This document shows positions 17,366-25,750 of a DNA stretch of 64,000 nucleotides, piece after piece. Position 1 is the first letter of the stretch. Each line of letters opens with the position of its first letter. The position numbers were made by a program, and so were the translations under genes. The stretch is taken from contig CAWBBW010000030.1 of NCBI GenBank assembly GCA_963787135.1, forward strand, positions 1-64,000, in the 5' to 3' direction. The DNA comes from Roseiarcus sp963787135 (GTDB lineage Bacteria; Pseudomonadota; Alphaproteobacteria; Rhizobiales; Beijerinckiaceae). The notes under the pieces are model-generated. The model was not told the origin of the DNA. It did no database searches and saw only the letters and a list, made by a program, of their open reading frames with translations.

Positions 17366-17968
17366 ATGGACCCGCTGATCGAAGGCTACAGAAAATTTCG
17401 CGCCGAGATCTGGCCGGCCGAGCGGGCGCGCTACGAGGCGCTGGCGCATTGGGGGCAGAGCCCGGAGACGATGGTGATCGCGTGTTCGGATTCGCGCGTC
17501 GATCCGCAGACCGTGTTCAGCGCCGTGCCCGGCGAGCTCTTCGTCGTGCGCAATGTCGCGGCGCTCGTGCCCCCGTACAGTCCCGATCCGGGCCATCATG
17601 GAACGAGCGCGGCGCTCGAGTTCGGCGTGCGGGTGCTGAGAGTGTCGCGCCTCGTGGTGCTGGGCCACGGGCAGTGCGGCGGCGTCAAGGCGATGGCCTA
17701 TGGCGCGCCGCCCCAGGCGCGCGATTTCGTCGCCTCCTGGGTCGAAATCGGCAAGCCCGCGGTCCTCGCGGCGGGGGAGGCGCCGGAGGGGCGGCTCGAC
17801 CGGATCGAGGCGGAGGTCGTGCGCCTCTCGCTCGCAAACCTCATGACCTACCCCTGGATCGCCGAGGCAGTCACTGCGGGACGGCTCACGTTGCAGGGCT
17901 ATCAGTTCAACGTCCACACCGGCGTGCTCGCTTCCGTCGGCCCCGACGGGCTGACGCCGGTCGAGTGA
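17366..17968 (+). CDS. beta-class carbonic anhydrase
   Basis: 200 aa from the ATG at 17366 (GAGG upstream). It interconverts CO2 and bicarbonate. Zinc ligands and the catalytic Asp-Arg dyad are visible: CSDSRVDP near residue 40, and HGQCGGVKA near 100. SAALEFGVRVL and the NVAALVPPY loop are also standard. It supplies bicarbonate for carboxylation or pH balance. It stands alone, followed 68 bp later by bluB. Confidence 0.95.
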   Translation: MDPLIEGYRKFRAEIWPAERARYEALAHWGQSPETMVIACSDSRVDPQTVFSAVPGELFVVRNVAALVPPYSPDPGHHGTSAALEFGVRVLRVSRLVVLGHGQCGGVKAMAYGAPPQARDFVASWVEIGKPAVLAAGEAPEGRLDRIEAEVVRLSLANLMTYPWIAEAVTAGRLTLQGYQFNVHTGVLASVGPDGLTPVE

Positions 17969-18036
17969 GACCGTTCCAAGATTCTCTTTGCGAAGCGCAC
18001 GCCTTCGGCGCTATGCCGGGCGGCAGGAGGCGTGCG

Positions 18037-18693
18037 ATGCGGGATCTGGCGGACGCCGTTGTCGAGGCCCGGCGGTTCGACGCGGAATTTCAGGCCGAAT
18101 TCGCCGAGCTCATCGCATGGCGGCGCGACGTGCGGCGCTTCCGCTCCGGCGCCGTGCCTGAGGCGACGCTCGACGAGCTCTTCCGCCTCGCTGCGCTCGC
18201 GCCCTCGGTCGGCAATTGCCAGCCGGCGCGGTTCGTCCGGATAGACGACGAGACCCGCCGCGAGGCGGTCCGGGCGAATTTCGAGGCGGCCAACCGGCAA
18301 GCGCTCGGCGCCTATCACGGCGAGCGGGCGCAGCTCTACGCTTCGCTGAAGCTCGCGGGCCTCAGCGAGGCCCCGGTGCAACTGGCGGTCTTCTGCGACG
18401 ACGCCACCGAGCAGGGACACGGCCTCGGCGCGCGCACCATGCCCGAAACCCGCCGCTATTCAACGGTCTGCGCGCTGCACACGTTCTGGCTCGGCGCGCG
18501 GGCGCACGGCCTCGGCGTCGGCTGGGTGTCGATCCTCGATCCGCGCGCGCTCGCCGAGACGCTCGACGTGCCGCGGGACTGGTGCTTCATTGCCTATCTC
18601 TGCGTCGGCTGGCCGGAGGAAGAAGGAGTAACACCCGAACTCGAACGCGCCGGCTGGCAGGCGCGGACGGCGCATCCGGTGTTGAGGCGGTAG
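18037..18693 (+). CDS. bluB: 5,6-dimethylbenzimidazole synthase
   Basis: 218 aa from the ATG at 18037 (GGCAGGAGG 6-7 bp upstream). BluB is a nitroreductase-fold flavoprotein that breaks FMNH2 with O2 to give the lower ligand of vitamin B12. BluB-type features: WRRDVRRFR at the N-terminus, APSVGNCQPARFV, YASLKLAGL-EAPVQLAVF, and the GLGARTMPETRRYSTVCAL stretch around residue 135 that shapes the closed FMN pocket. No other cobalamin gene and no cobalamin riboswitch are nearby. Confidence 0.88.
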   Translation: MRDLADAVVEARRFDAEFQAEFAELIAWRRDVRRFRSGAVPEATLDELFRLAALAPSVGNCQPARFVRIDDETRREAVRANFEAANRQALGAYHGERAQLYASLKLAGLSEAPVQLAVFCDDATEQGHGLGARTMPETRRYSTVCALHTFWLGARAHGLGVGWVSILDPRALAETLDVPRDWCFIAYLCVGWPEEEGVTPELERAGWQARTAHPVLRR

Positions 18694-18710
18694 AGCGGAG
18701 ACCGGGTCGT

Positions 18711-18759
18711 TGTAGCCGCGGTCGTTGACCGCGGGCCGCGCTCAGCGAGCGCGGCTACA
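18711..18759. repeat. palindromic repeat between convergent bluB and cupin genes
   Basis: TGTAGCCGCG and CGCGGCTACA form the outer stem. Two inner hairpins, CCGCGGTC-GTT-GACCGCGG and CCGCGCTC-AGC-GAGCGCGG, lie between. It probably serves as a bidirectional terminator for bluB and the convergent cupin gene, whose stop codon is inside the right arm. Confidence 0.7.
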
Positions 18760-19243
18760 GGCGCCTAGAATCCCGGCCCGGATGCAGGTCGTCCACCCAC
18801 TGCACCTGTTCCGGGTTCGGCTCCACGCTCGGCAGATCGAGATTGACGACCACCGGCTCCTGGCCGCTGCGCACCAACACGCACGAGAGAGGCTCCTCGT
18901 CGCTCGCGTTGATCTCCTGGTGGGGCACATAGGGCGGCACGTAGATGAAATCGCCCGGGCCTGCCTCGGCCACGAATTCGAGCCGTTCGCCCCACCGCAT
19001 TCGGGCGCGGCCGCTGACCACATAGATGACGCTTTCGACCGGCCCGTGATGGTGCGCTCCGGTCTTCGCCATCGGGTGAATCACAACGGTTCCGGCCCAC
19101 AGCTTATCCGCGCCGGCGCGGGCGTGGGTGATCGCCGCGGCGCGATTCATGCCGGGCGTCTGCGGGGTGTTGATGTCGAGCTCATTCGAATGGACAACCC
19201 GAACGCCATCAAGTCGCCACCGGGGTTCGGCTGCATCTGGCAT
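18755..19243 (-). CDS. cupin domain protein
   Basis: 162 aa from the ATG at 19243. It is a single conserved β-barrel: motif 1 GAHHHGPVESVIYVVSGRARM (metal His residues and Glu) near residue 70, and motif 2 PGDFIYVPPYVPHQEIN near 105. The C-terminus is family-specific (NLDLPSVEPNPEQVQW). It probably binds a divalent metal, but substrate and reaction are unknown. The larger open frame continuing upstream to 19897 is antisense to the DUF155 gene and was discarded. Confidence 0.82.
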   Translation of the reverse strand: MPDAAEPRWRLDGVRVVHSNELDINTPQTPGMNRAAAITHARAGADKLWAGTVVIHPMAKTGAHHHGPVESVIYVVSGRARMRWGERLEFVAEAGPGDFIYVPPYVPHQEINASDEEPLSCVLVRSGQEPVVVNLDLPSVEPNPEQVQWVDDLHPGRDSRRL

Positions 19244-19397
19244 CGTGGCCTCGCGTAGTTTGTCCAGCGCGCTGAGTTCTTCCTTCGTGACCCTACCGAG
19301 AATGCGGCCGGTCGAACAGCGGTCGCGACGGGCTCGGTCTCGGATCGCGAGGCTGGCTTGGCTGGCGTTGCCGCACTCGGGCGCGTATTTTACCGAA

Positions 19398-20219
19398 ATG
19401 ACCGAGACTCTTCCCGTCACGACCGCGCCGATGCGCCTCACCGCGCGCGCGCTGATCGTCGGCGAGCGCATCGACACGGCGGGGCTCGAGCGGCCGGACA
19501 CGATCTCGCTGCTGCCGCTCGCGTTCCGGGTCGGCGAGCGCGGCATGGTGGCGCTCTTCCGCTTCGGGGTCGCGGTTCTGGTCGGCCTGACCCCGCTCGA
19601 AGAGGAAGATACGCTGAGCAAGCTTCGGGCGCGGGTGACCGGCGAGCGGGCGCGCGGCGACGACGAGACCGCGGTGCTCGAGATCACGCCCGAGGGCGAC
19701 GAGCAGAAATCCGCCGGCGGCCCGATCCAGATCAAGAACTTGTCGCCGCAGCGCTTTCTGGTGGTCGCCGACGCGCTCGCCAAGACCGTGGCGCTGGCGC
19801 GCGACGAGCGCGAGGTCAACAAGGTCTTCGACGTGATCGAGCCCTTCGCCGCCCAGCTCGCGATCCGCGGCAAGCCGCCGTTCCGGCGCCGCGCCATGCT
19901 CAGGCTGATCGGCCAGGCCCTGCTCGCCCAGCACCGCGTGTCCGGCCGCGTCGCGGTCGAGGAGAAGCCCGATGTCCTATGGGACCGGCCCGATCTCGAG
20001 CGCCTCTACGCCCGCCTGGTCGACGAATACGAGCTCAACGAACGCGCAGGCGTCCTCAAGCGCAAGCTCGACGTGATCGTCGAAACCGCGCATGCGCTGA
20101 CCGACATCATCGACGCCGACCGGGCGACGCGGCTTGAAGCGGCGATCGTCATCCTGATCGTGCTCGAGCTGGTCGCAGCCCTCGTGCAGATCGCGCTTGC
20201 GCTGCACGGGGCGCGGTGA
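19398..20219 (+). CDS. RMD1/YagE (DUF155) family protein
   Basis: 273 aa from the ATG at 19398. A DUF155 domain with the usual alternating segments is visible (RALIVGERID, GMVALFRFGVAVLVGL, VADALAKTVALARDE, RRRAMLRLIGQALLAQHRV, LERLYARLVDEYELNERAGVLKRK). A single C-terminal membrane helix follows (AAIVILIVLELVAALVQIAL). The eukaryotic relatives RMND1/Sif2 act in mitochondria or nuclear translation control; the bacterial role is unknown. It is probably inner-membrane-anchored with the main domain in the cytoplasm. Confidence 0.85.
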   Translation: MTETLPVTTAPMRLTARALIVGERIDTAGLERPDTISLLPLAFRVGERGMVALFRFGVAVLVGLTPLEEEDTLSKLRARVTGERARGDDETAVLEITPEGDEQKSAGGPIQIKNLSPQRFLVVADALAKTVALARDEREVNKVFDVIEPFAAQLAIRGKPPFRRRAMLRLIGQALLAQHRVSGRVAVEEKPDVLWDRPDLERLYARLVDEYELNERAGVLKRKLDVIVETAHALTDIIDADRATRLEAAIVILIVLELVAALVQIALALHGAR

Positions 20220-20316
20220 GGACGCGTCGCGCTGCAAAAAGAAGTGTGGACGGCGGGGGCCTCCGGATTGACGCTCTGGCTGCGAGATGGCGTCGTCTTC
20301 GTCAAGGAGCGGCAGA

Positions 20317-20754
20317 ATGGCGATCGAGGACGAACTTCGCGAGCGGCTGAGGAAGGTCGAGGCTCTGTTTTCAGGCGGCGCCACAGCCGGAGAACGTGAC
20401 GCCGCCGGCGCCGCCGCCGAACGGCTGAGGGCGAAGCTGCGCGAGGCCGCGCGCGCGGATCCGCCGGTCGAGCTCAAGTTCACCATGCCTGACCTCTGGT
20501 CGACGCGGCTGTTCATCGCGCTTTGCCGGCGCTACGGTTTCAACCCCTTCCGCTATACGCGCCAGCGCAGCACGACGATCATGGTCAAGGCGCCGCGACG
20601 GCTGTTCGAGGAGGTCGTCTGGCGCCAGTTCAACGCCGTGCATGCGGACCTGTGGGCCTATCTCGACCGGACGACGGAGCGCCTGATCCGGGAGACGATC
20701 CACGCCGACGCCGCCGACGCCGAGACCGCGCCCGAACCGGTCGCGCTGAGGTGA
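20317..20754 (+). CDS. conserved hypothetical protein (DUF2786-like N-terminus)
   Basis: 145 aa from the ATG at 20317 (AAGGAG upstream). The N-terminal coil RERLRKVEALF-GGATAGERDAAGAAAERL resembles the DUF2786 start. The middle (LFIALCRRYGFNPFRYTRQRSTTIMVKAPRRLF, in part) looks folded, and the tail is acidic and disordered. Function is unknown. It is flanked by unrelated housekeeping genes. Confidence 0.7.
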   Translation: MAIEDELRERLRKVEALFSGGATAGERDAAGAAAERLRAKLREAARADPPVELKFTMPDLWSTRLFIALCRRYGFNPFRYTRQRSTTIMVKAPRRLFEEVVWRQFNAVHADLWAYLDRTTERLIRETIHADAADAETAPEPVALR

Positions 20755-20784
20755 GCGGCGTCGCGCGGGCCGGATACTGATGTT

Positions 20785-20872
20785 GTCACCCCCGCGGACG
20801 CGGGGGTGACAGATTTCCGCCATGGCGCCACTTTCGCTCCGCGAACTCTGGATGCCCGCTTTTCGCGGGCAT
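20785..20872. repeat. two palindromic extragenic elements upstream of the sirtuin gene
   Basis: 20785..20810 is a perfect 12-2-12 palindrome (GTCACCCCCGCG-GA-CGCGGGGGTGAC). 20852..20872 pairs ATGCCCGC with GCGGGCAT around TTTTC. Both are of the common alphaproteobacterial REP-like type and fill the gap before the sirtuin gene. Confidence 0.75.
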
Positions 20873-20909
20873 GACATTGGCGCAGTGATGCGCGGCGAGG
20901 AGGACTCGC

Positions 20910-21632
20910 ATGCCCAAACACATCTTCGTCCTGACCGGCGCCGGCGTCTCGGCCGAGAGCGGGCTCGGCACGTTTCGCGACAAGCGGGGCGAGGGATTAT
21001 GGGCGCGGTTCGATCCGATGAAGCTTGCGACGCCGGAAGCCTTCGCGCGCAATCCCGAGGACGTGCTGGCCTTCTACGACATGCGGCGCCGCAACCTCGT
21101 CAACGCCAGACCCAACGCCGCCCACCGGGCGCTGGCGCGGCTCGAGGGCGCGCTCGACACGCGCGGCGGGCGCCTCACCCTCGTCACCCAGAACATCGAC
21201 GACCTGCACGAGCGTGCGGGGTCACGAAGCGTGATCCACATGCACGGCGAACTTTTGAAGGCGCGTTGCCAGCACTGCGATTCCGTACGCCTCTGGCCGG
21301 AGGATCTGTCGCCGGCGGACGCCTGCCCCGACTGCGGCCGCGCCGGCGGGCTTCGCCCCCACGTCGTGTGGTTCGGCGAAATGCCGCTCTACATGGACGA
21401 CATCGACCGTGCGCTCCGCGCCGCCGATCTCTTCGTCGCCATCGGCACCTCGGGGGCGGTCTATCCCGCCGCCGGCTTCGTCGCCGACGCGCGCGCCTAC
21501 GGCCTCCCAACCTGCGAGATCAACCTCGAAGCGGCCGACAACGCCGAGTTGTTCGACGAGCAGCGCTACGGGCCCGCGAGCGAGACCGTGCCGGCATGGG
21601 TGGAGGAGGTGGTGCGGGTCACGGGCGCGTGA
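20910..21632 (+). CDS. cobB: NAD-dependent protein deacylase (sirtuin, class III CobB type)
   Basis: 240 aa. The Sir2 core is complete: GAGVSAESGLGTFRD NAD pocket, TQNIDDLHERAGS, catalytic HMHGELLKARC, two CxxC zinc pairs (CQHC, CPDC), and GTSGAVYPAAGF. YDMRRR near residue 50 supplies the Tyr-x-x-Arg pair typical of class III enzymes, which remove succinyl/malonyl as well as acetyl groups. Cytoplasmic; it regulates metabolic enzymes such as acyl-CoA synthetases. It is monocistronic. Confidence 0.95.
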   Translation: MPKHIFVLTGAGVSAESGLGTFRDKRGEGLWARFDPMKLATPEAFARNPEDVLAFYDMRRRNLVNARPNAAHRALARLEGALDTRGGRLTLVTQNIDDLHERAGSRSVIHMHGELLKARCQHCDSVRLWPEDLSPADACPDCGRAGGLRPHVVWFGEMPLYMDDIDRALRAADLFVAIGTSGAVYPAAGFVADARAYGLPTCEINLEAADNAELFDEQRYGPASETVPAWVEEVVRVTGA

Positions 21633-21671
21633 CGACGCGCTTGACTGTTCAACGCCGAAAGGTTCGACGCC

Positions 21672-22094
21672 ATGGAGGGCTCGCCGAAGGAGCTGGTGGA
21701 GCGTTTCTACCACGAGGTCTGGAATCGGGCCGACGAGGCGGCGGCTAAAGAAATCCTGCATGCGGACTTTCGCTTCCGCGGTTCACTGGGATCCGAAAGC
21801 CGCGGCCCCGAAAGGTTCATCGCCTATATGCGCTTGGTGCACGCAGCGCTGGCGGACTACAATTGTCGAATCGACGATCTGATCGCGACTCACGATCGCG
21901 CCGCGGCGAGAATGACATTCTCAGGCGCCCACCGCGGCCGCCTGTTTTCAGTCGATGCGACCGGCCGCGAAATCCGCTGGTCGGGCGCGGCATTCTTCAC
22001 GATTGGCGGCCGCCAGATCACGACTCTTTGGGTGCTCGGCGACGTGGATAGCGTGAAGCAACAATTGAACGCGCCCGCCGACAGCCGCTTTTAG
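21672..22094 (+). CDS. SnoaL-like ester cyclase/NTF2-fold protein
   Basis: 140 aa, one NTF2-like α+β cone. SnoaL features: ELVERFYHEVWNRADE N-terminal helix, FRFRGSLGSESRGPERFIAYM, and the C-terminal strands SGAAFFTIGGRQITTLWVLGDV. Members are small enzymes or ligand-binding proteins; the real substrate is unknown. Confidence 0.85.
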   Translation: MEGSPKELVERFYHEVWNRADEAAAKEILHADFRFRGSLGSESRGPERFIAYMRLVHAALADYNCRIDDLIATHDRAAARMTFSGAHRGRLFSVDATGREIRWSGAAFFTIGGRQITTLWVLGDVDSVKQQLNAPADSRF

Positions 22095-22138
22095 TGCGCA
22101 CGCTGCTCAGCGGCGCGTTGATCGCCGGGACACACCGC

Positions 22139-22324
22139 TTAATGCGTCAGCTTGAACAGATGGTCGGCGGCCAGAATAAGCGCCAACACAATCGCGACCG
22201 CCGCGCCGAGGCGAACAAACATGTAGCCGGGCGGATCGATCTCGCACGGATCGTAACGATCGAGACCGACCATCGGGGGATCCCAATTCCGGACGGGGGT
22301 GCGCTCGCGTCTGAACCAGTCCAT
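22139..22324 (-). CDS. small single-pass membrane protein
   Basis: 61 aa from the ATG at 22324, with GGAGGCGAGCC upstream. The N-terminal half is polar (MDWFRRERTPVRNWDPPMVG…), and one C-terminal transmembrane helix is seen (FVRLGAAVAIVLALILAA). The family is not recognised. The clear ribosome site and composition support coding. Confidence 0.6.
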   Translation of the reverse strand: MDWFRRERTPVRNWDPPMVGLDRYDPCEIDPPGYMFVRLGAAVAIVLALILAADHLFKLTH

Positions 22325-22539
22325 AGGCTCGCCTCCGCTCGCTTGCCACCCACCAGAGCGTACGCTGTGAACGGATAAGCTTTCGAGACGAAATCCAAGG
22401 CGAGAGCGTAAAGCGCCCATAAAGACGCTTCGGAAGACGGCGGCAGAATGATTGAGGCGGACGGCGCGTCTTTTGACGCGCCTCCCGCGTTTGCTACTTT
22501 GGGACCCGCAGCTCGGCGACCTTCAGGGAGCGAGGAACT

Positions 22540-23430
22540 TTGGCGACGGACGCCACACTCCGTTTCAGTTTCATCCCCGTAAACGGGGTGACGCTGCACT
22601 GCGCGGAGGCGGGGCCCGGCGATGGGCCGCTGCTCGTTCTCCTGCATGGCTTTCCGGAATTCTGGTTCGCCTGGCGGGACTATTTCGGCCCGTTGGCGGC
22701 GCAGGGTTTCCACGTCGTGGCGCCGGATCAGCGCGGCTATAATCTCTCGAGCAAGCCGCTCGGCATCGAAGCCTATCGGCTCGATGTGGCGGCTGCCGAC
22801 GTTTTTGCGCTGGCCGACGTCTTCGGGCGGCGCGCCTTCCATGTGGTGGGACACGACTGGGGCGCATCGGTCGCTTGGCGGATGACGGGCCAGGAGCCCG
22901 ATCGGCTCCTCAGCGCGGCGATGCTGCAAGCGCCCCATCCGGCGGTCTGGCGCCGCGCCATGCGCGAGGATCGGGACCAGCGGCAGAAGAGCCGCTACGT
23001 GCAGATCCTGCGTCTGCCCTGGCTCTCCGAAATGGCGCTGAAGCTGGGCGACTATGCGACGCTGGCGAAGGCGTTCCGGTCATCGACGCGACCGCAAGCG
23101 TTCACGCCGGAGATTCTCGAAATCTATCGCGGCGCCTGGCGGCAGCCGGGCGCGATAACCTCGATGCTGAACTGGTACCGGGCGCTATTCCTTTTTGATC
23201 CGCCGATGCCGGCGGCAGGCGCCCTCAAGCCGCGAATCCTCGTCCTCTGGGGAGACAGGGACGATTTTGGCTTGCCCCAGCTCGCCGACGAAAGCGTCGC
23301 GCTCTGCGCCGACGCGCGCCTGCAGCATTGGCCTCAGGCCACGCACTGGATCATCCACGACGAGCCGAAGGCGGTTCAGGAGGCACTCCTCGACTTTATG
23401 CGGGCGCAACCGTCACGAGACGTCCCATGA
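22540..23430 (+). CDS. alpha/beta hydrolase, epoxide-hydrolase-like
   Basis: 296 aa. Oxyanion loop HGFPEFWFAWRDY near residue 37, nucleophile elbow VGHDWGAS (Asp) near 107, and catalytic His in WPQATHWIIHDEP near 272. An Asp nucleophile places it in the epoxide hydrolase/haloacid-dehalogenase-like branch rather than with Ser esterases. The start is a TTG. Its stop overlaps the following ABM gene in an ATGA, so they form an operon. Confidence 0.88.
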   Translation: MATDATLRFSFIPVNGVTLHCAEAGPGDGPLLVLLHGFPEFWFAWRDYFGPLAAQGFHVVAPDQRGYNLSSKPLGIEAYRLDVAAADVFALADVFGRRAFHVVGHDWGASVAWRMTGQEPDRLLSAAMLQAPHPAVWRRAMREDRDQRQKSRYVQILRLPWLSEMALKLGDYATLAKAFRSSTRPQAFTPEILEIYRGAWRQPGAITSMLNWYRALFLFDPPMPAAGALKPRILVLWGDRDDFGLPQLADESVALCADARLQHWPQATHWIIHDEPKAVQEALLDFMRAQPSRDVP

Positions 23431-23732
23431 TCATTCGCGAATGGCGCGGACGCGCCTCTCTCAGCGATCTTGAACGTTATCCCGTTCACTTTCGAACAAC
23501 CGTGGTCCCGGAACTGAGGCGCCTGCCGGGATTCGTCGGCGCACATTCGAGCCGGCGTCGTCTCGCCGACAGCATCGAGTTCCTGGTGCTCACGCGTTGG
23601 AGATCGATGGATGCGATCCGAGCCTTCGCCGGCGAGGAGATTGATGAGGCCGTTGTGGAGCCTGGCGCCGTTGCAGCGCTTCTGGATTTCGATGCGAAAG
23701 TTCAGCACTATGAGGTCATAGAAGAAGCGTAG
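23427..23732 (+). CDS. antibiotic biosynthesis monooxygenase (ABM) domain protein
   Basis: 101 aa dimeric α/β-barrel protein. It starts MIIREWRGRAS and shows the ABM pattern LPGFVGAHSSRR…EFLVLTRWRSMDAIRAFAGEE. Such proteins are small monooxygenases or heme/ligand binders; no activity can be assigned. Translationally coupled to the upstream hydrolase. Confidence 0.8.
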   Translation: MIIREWRGRASLSDLERYPVHFRTTVVPELRRLPGFVGAHSSRRRLADSIEFLVLTRWRSMDAIRAFAGEEIDEAVVEPGAVAALLDFDAKVQHYEVIEEA

Positions 23733-23875
23733 CCGGCGATCTGGACGGCTCCAATTTCGGAACGGTTGGCGTTATTCGGCCCGGGCTTCACTCCAGGAAC
23801 AGCAAGGTTCGGTTGCTGCGATTGCACCCCACATAGTCGATGGGGCGTGGCCGGCTTCTAACGAAGTCATCGAAC

Positions 23876-25249
23876 TCAAGGCGACAGCGCGCCAAAGACC
23901 GTCGGCACGAGCTCGGAAACCGTCGGATGGATCGCCATCACGCGGGTGTAGGCCGAAGCCGTGACGCCCGCCGCCATCGCCTCGATCACCCCATGGATCG
24001 CCTCGTCTCCGCCGACGCCGAGGATGGCGGCGCCGAGAATGGCGTCGGTGTCGCGGTCGACCACGACCTTGATGAAGCCGCGCGTTTCGCCTTTCTCGAC
24101 CGCGCGGCCGACGCGCGTCATCGGCCGAACGCCGATCCGGACCGAATGTCCCTTCGCGCGGGCCTCCGCCTCGGTCAGGCCGACCCGGCCGAGCGGCGGG
24201 TCGACGTAAAGCGCGTAGACCGGAATGCGGTCGCTGACCTTGCGCTGGGCGCCGTCGAGCAAGTTCGCGGCGACAATTTCGAAATCGTTGTACGAGGTAT
24301 GGGTGAAGGCGCCTCGGCCGTTGCAGTCGCCGAGCGCCCAGATGTGCGGGAGCGCTCGTCCTCAAACCATCGTCGACAGCGATGTACCCGCGCGCATCGA
24401 CCTTGACGCCCGCCGCCTCGAGCCCGAGGTCGTCTGTATTCGGCCGGCGGCCGACCGCCAGCAGCACATGCGATCCGAGCTCTTCGGGCTCGCCTGACGG
24501 CGCAATTGACGCCGACCGCGATATCCGCGCCGCGCGTCGCGAAGCGGATGCATTCGGCCGCCAGGCGAACCTTGATGCCCTCGGCTTCGAGCGCCTCGCG
24601 GATCGCGTCCGACACGCCCTCGTCCTCGTGCGCAATCAGGCGCGGCATCTTTTCCACAACGGTGACTTCCGAGCCGAAGCGGCGGAATACTCTGCGCGAA
24701 CTCGAGGCCGATATAGCTTCCTCCGACGATGACGAGTCGCGGGGGCAGGGCGTCGAGTTCGAGCAGCGTCGTGTTGGTCAGCGTCCTCACCTGATCCCGG
24801 CCCGGAAAGTCGGGCAAGACGGGGCGGCAGCCAACGTTGATGAAGAAGCGGTCGGCTTCGAGCACGTCGTCGCCGACCCGGACCGTCGTCGGCGACAGGA
24901 AGCGCGCATGACCCTCAAAGAGGGTGCAGTTCGCCATGCCCTTGAGCCACGCTTCGAGGCCTGAGCGGGAGGCGCCGACAACCTTGTCCTTGCGGGCCAT
25001 GACGGCCGTGAAATCGACGCCGACGGGTCCGGCGGTCACGCCGAAGTCGGCGGCGCGCCTCGCGAGATGGGCCGCATAGGCGCTGGCGACCAAGGTTTTT
25101 GTCGGCGTGCAGCCGGTGTTGACGCAGGTTCCGCCGATGAGCTTGCGCTCGATGAGGGCGACGGTCTTTCCCGACGCCGCGATCCGGCCCACCATCGGCG
25201 GGCCGGCCTGGCCGGCGCCGATCACGATCGCGTCGAAGCGGCGGCTCAT
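23876..25249 (-). pseudogene. flavin pyridine-nucleotide disulfide oxidoreductase (mercuric-reductase-like), three frameshifts
   Basis: From the ATG at 25249 the reading runs MSRRFDAIVIGAGQAGPPM (FAD site) and GGTCVNTGCTPTKT (redox-active Cys pair) to VGGSYIGLEFAQ (NAD site). It then continues in other frames: FRRFGSEVTVVEKMPRL…, GEPEELGSHVLLAVGRRPNTDD…, IWALGDCNGRGAFTHT…, ending in the dimerisation domain (YALYVDPPLGRVGLTEAEA … AIHPTVSELVPTVFGAL). Each shift equals one extra base, near 24691, 24500 and 24352. All domains remain recognisable, so this is a recent pseudogene or a consensus error. The start overlaps the DUF4126 stop by 4 nt, so they share an operon. Confidence 0.85.
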
Positions 25250-25707
25250 CTGAGCGCCAGGATGATGATCAGGCCAAGGACGATCGCGCCCGCGTCCTCG
25301 ATGAACGCGGCGGGGGTGTCGCGTCCGAAGGCCTTCGCCATGCGAGCCCGAACCTCGGCGCCGCCGTACGTGCCAATGACTGCGCCGATCACGCCGGCGA
25401 CGAGGCCGACGATCCAAGAACCGGCTGCCGTCCCGAGCGTCGCGCCACAGAGCGCGCCGCTGACGATGCGGGCGCCGAATTGCATCGGCACTTTGCGGCT
25501 CGGCGTCGAGGGAAGCTGGTCCGTGATGAGTTCGACGAGCGCGAGAGCGGTGAAGATCCAGGGCGTCCAGGCGTAGCCCATGAAGGCGAGCCAGGAGCCT
25601 TCGAGATTGAGAGGGATGAGTTGGGCCGCCCAGCTTACGGCGGCCGGCGCCGTCAAGGCGCGCGAGCCAGCTACGATGCCGGCCAAAAGCGCGAGTGCGT
25701 AAAACAT
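25246..25707 (-). CDS. DUF4126 family membrane protein
   Basis: 153 aa. Several hydrophobic, Gly/Ala-rich segments (ALALLAGIVAGSRALTAPAAVSWAA; IVSGALCGATLGTAAGSWIVGLVAGVIGAVIGTYGG, in parts; AIVLGLIIILAL) indicate 4-5 membrane spans. The GSRALTAPA start is characteristic of DUF4126. Function is unknown. It is followed by the frameshifted flavin reductase in the same operon. Confidence 0.82.
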   Translation of the reverse strand: MFYALALLAGIVAGSRALTAPAAVSWAAQLIPLNLEGSWLAFMGYAWTPWIFTALALVELITDQLPSTPSRKVPMQFGARIVSGALCGATLGTAAGSWIVGLVAGVIGAVIGTYGGAEVRARMAKAFGRDTPAAFIEDAGAIVLGLIIILALR

Positions 25708-25750
25708 GGGCCGTCCCTTCCTCCGGCCGGGCTGGATGCTCGGGTACGGC

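Noticed and set aside
17449..18036. Upstream extension of bluB
   Set aside because: That part is an out-of-frame shadow of the carbonic anhydrase gene; the ribosome site fixes the start at 18037.
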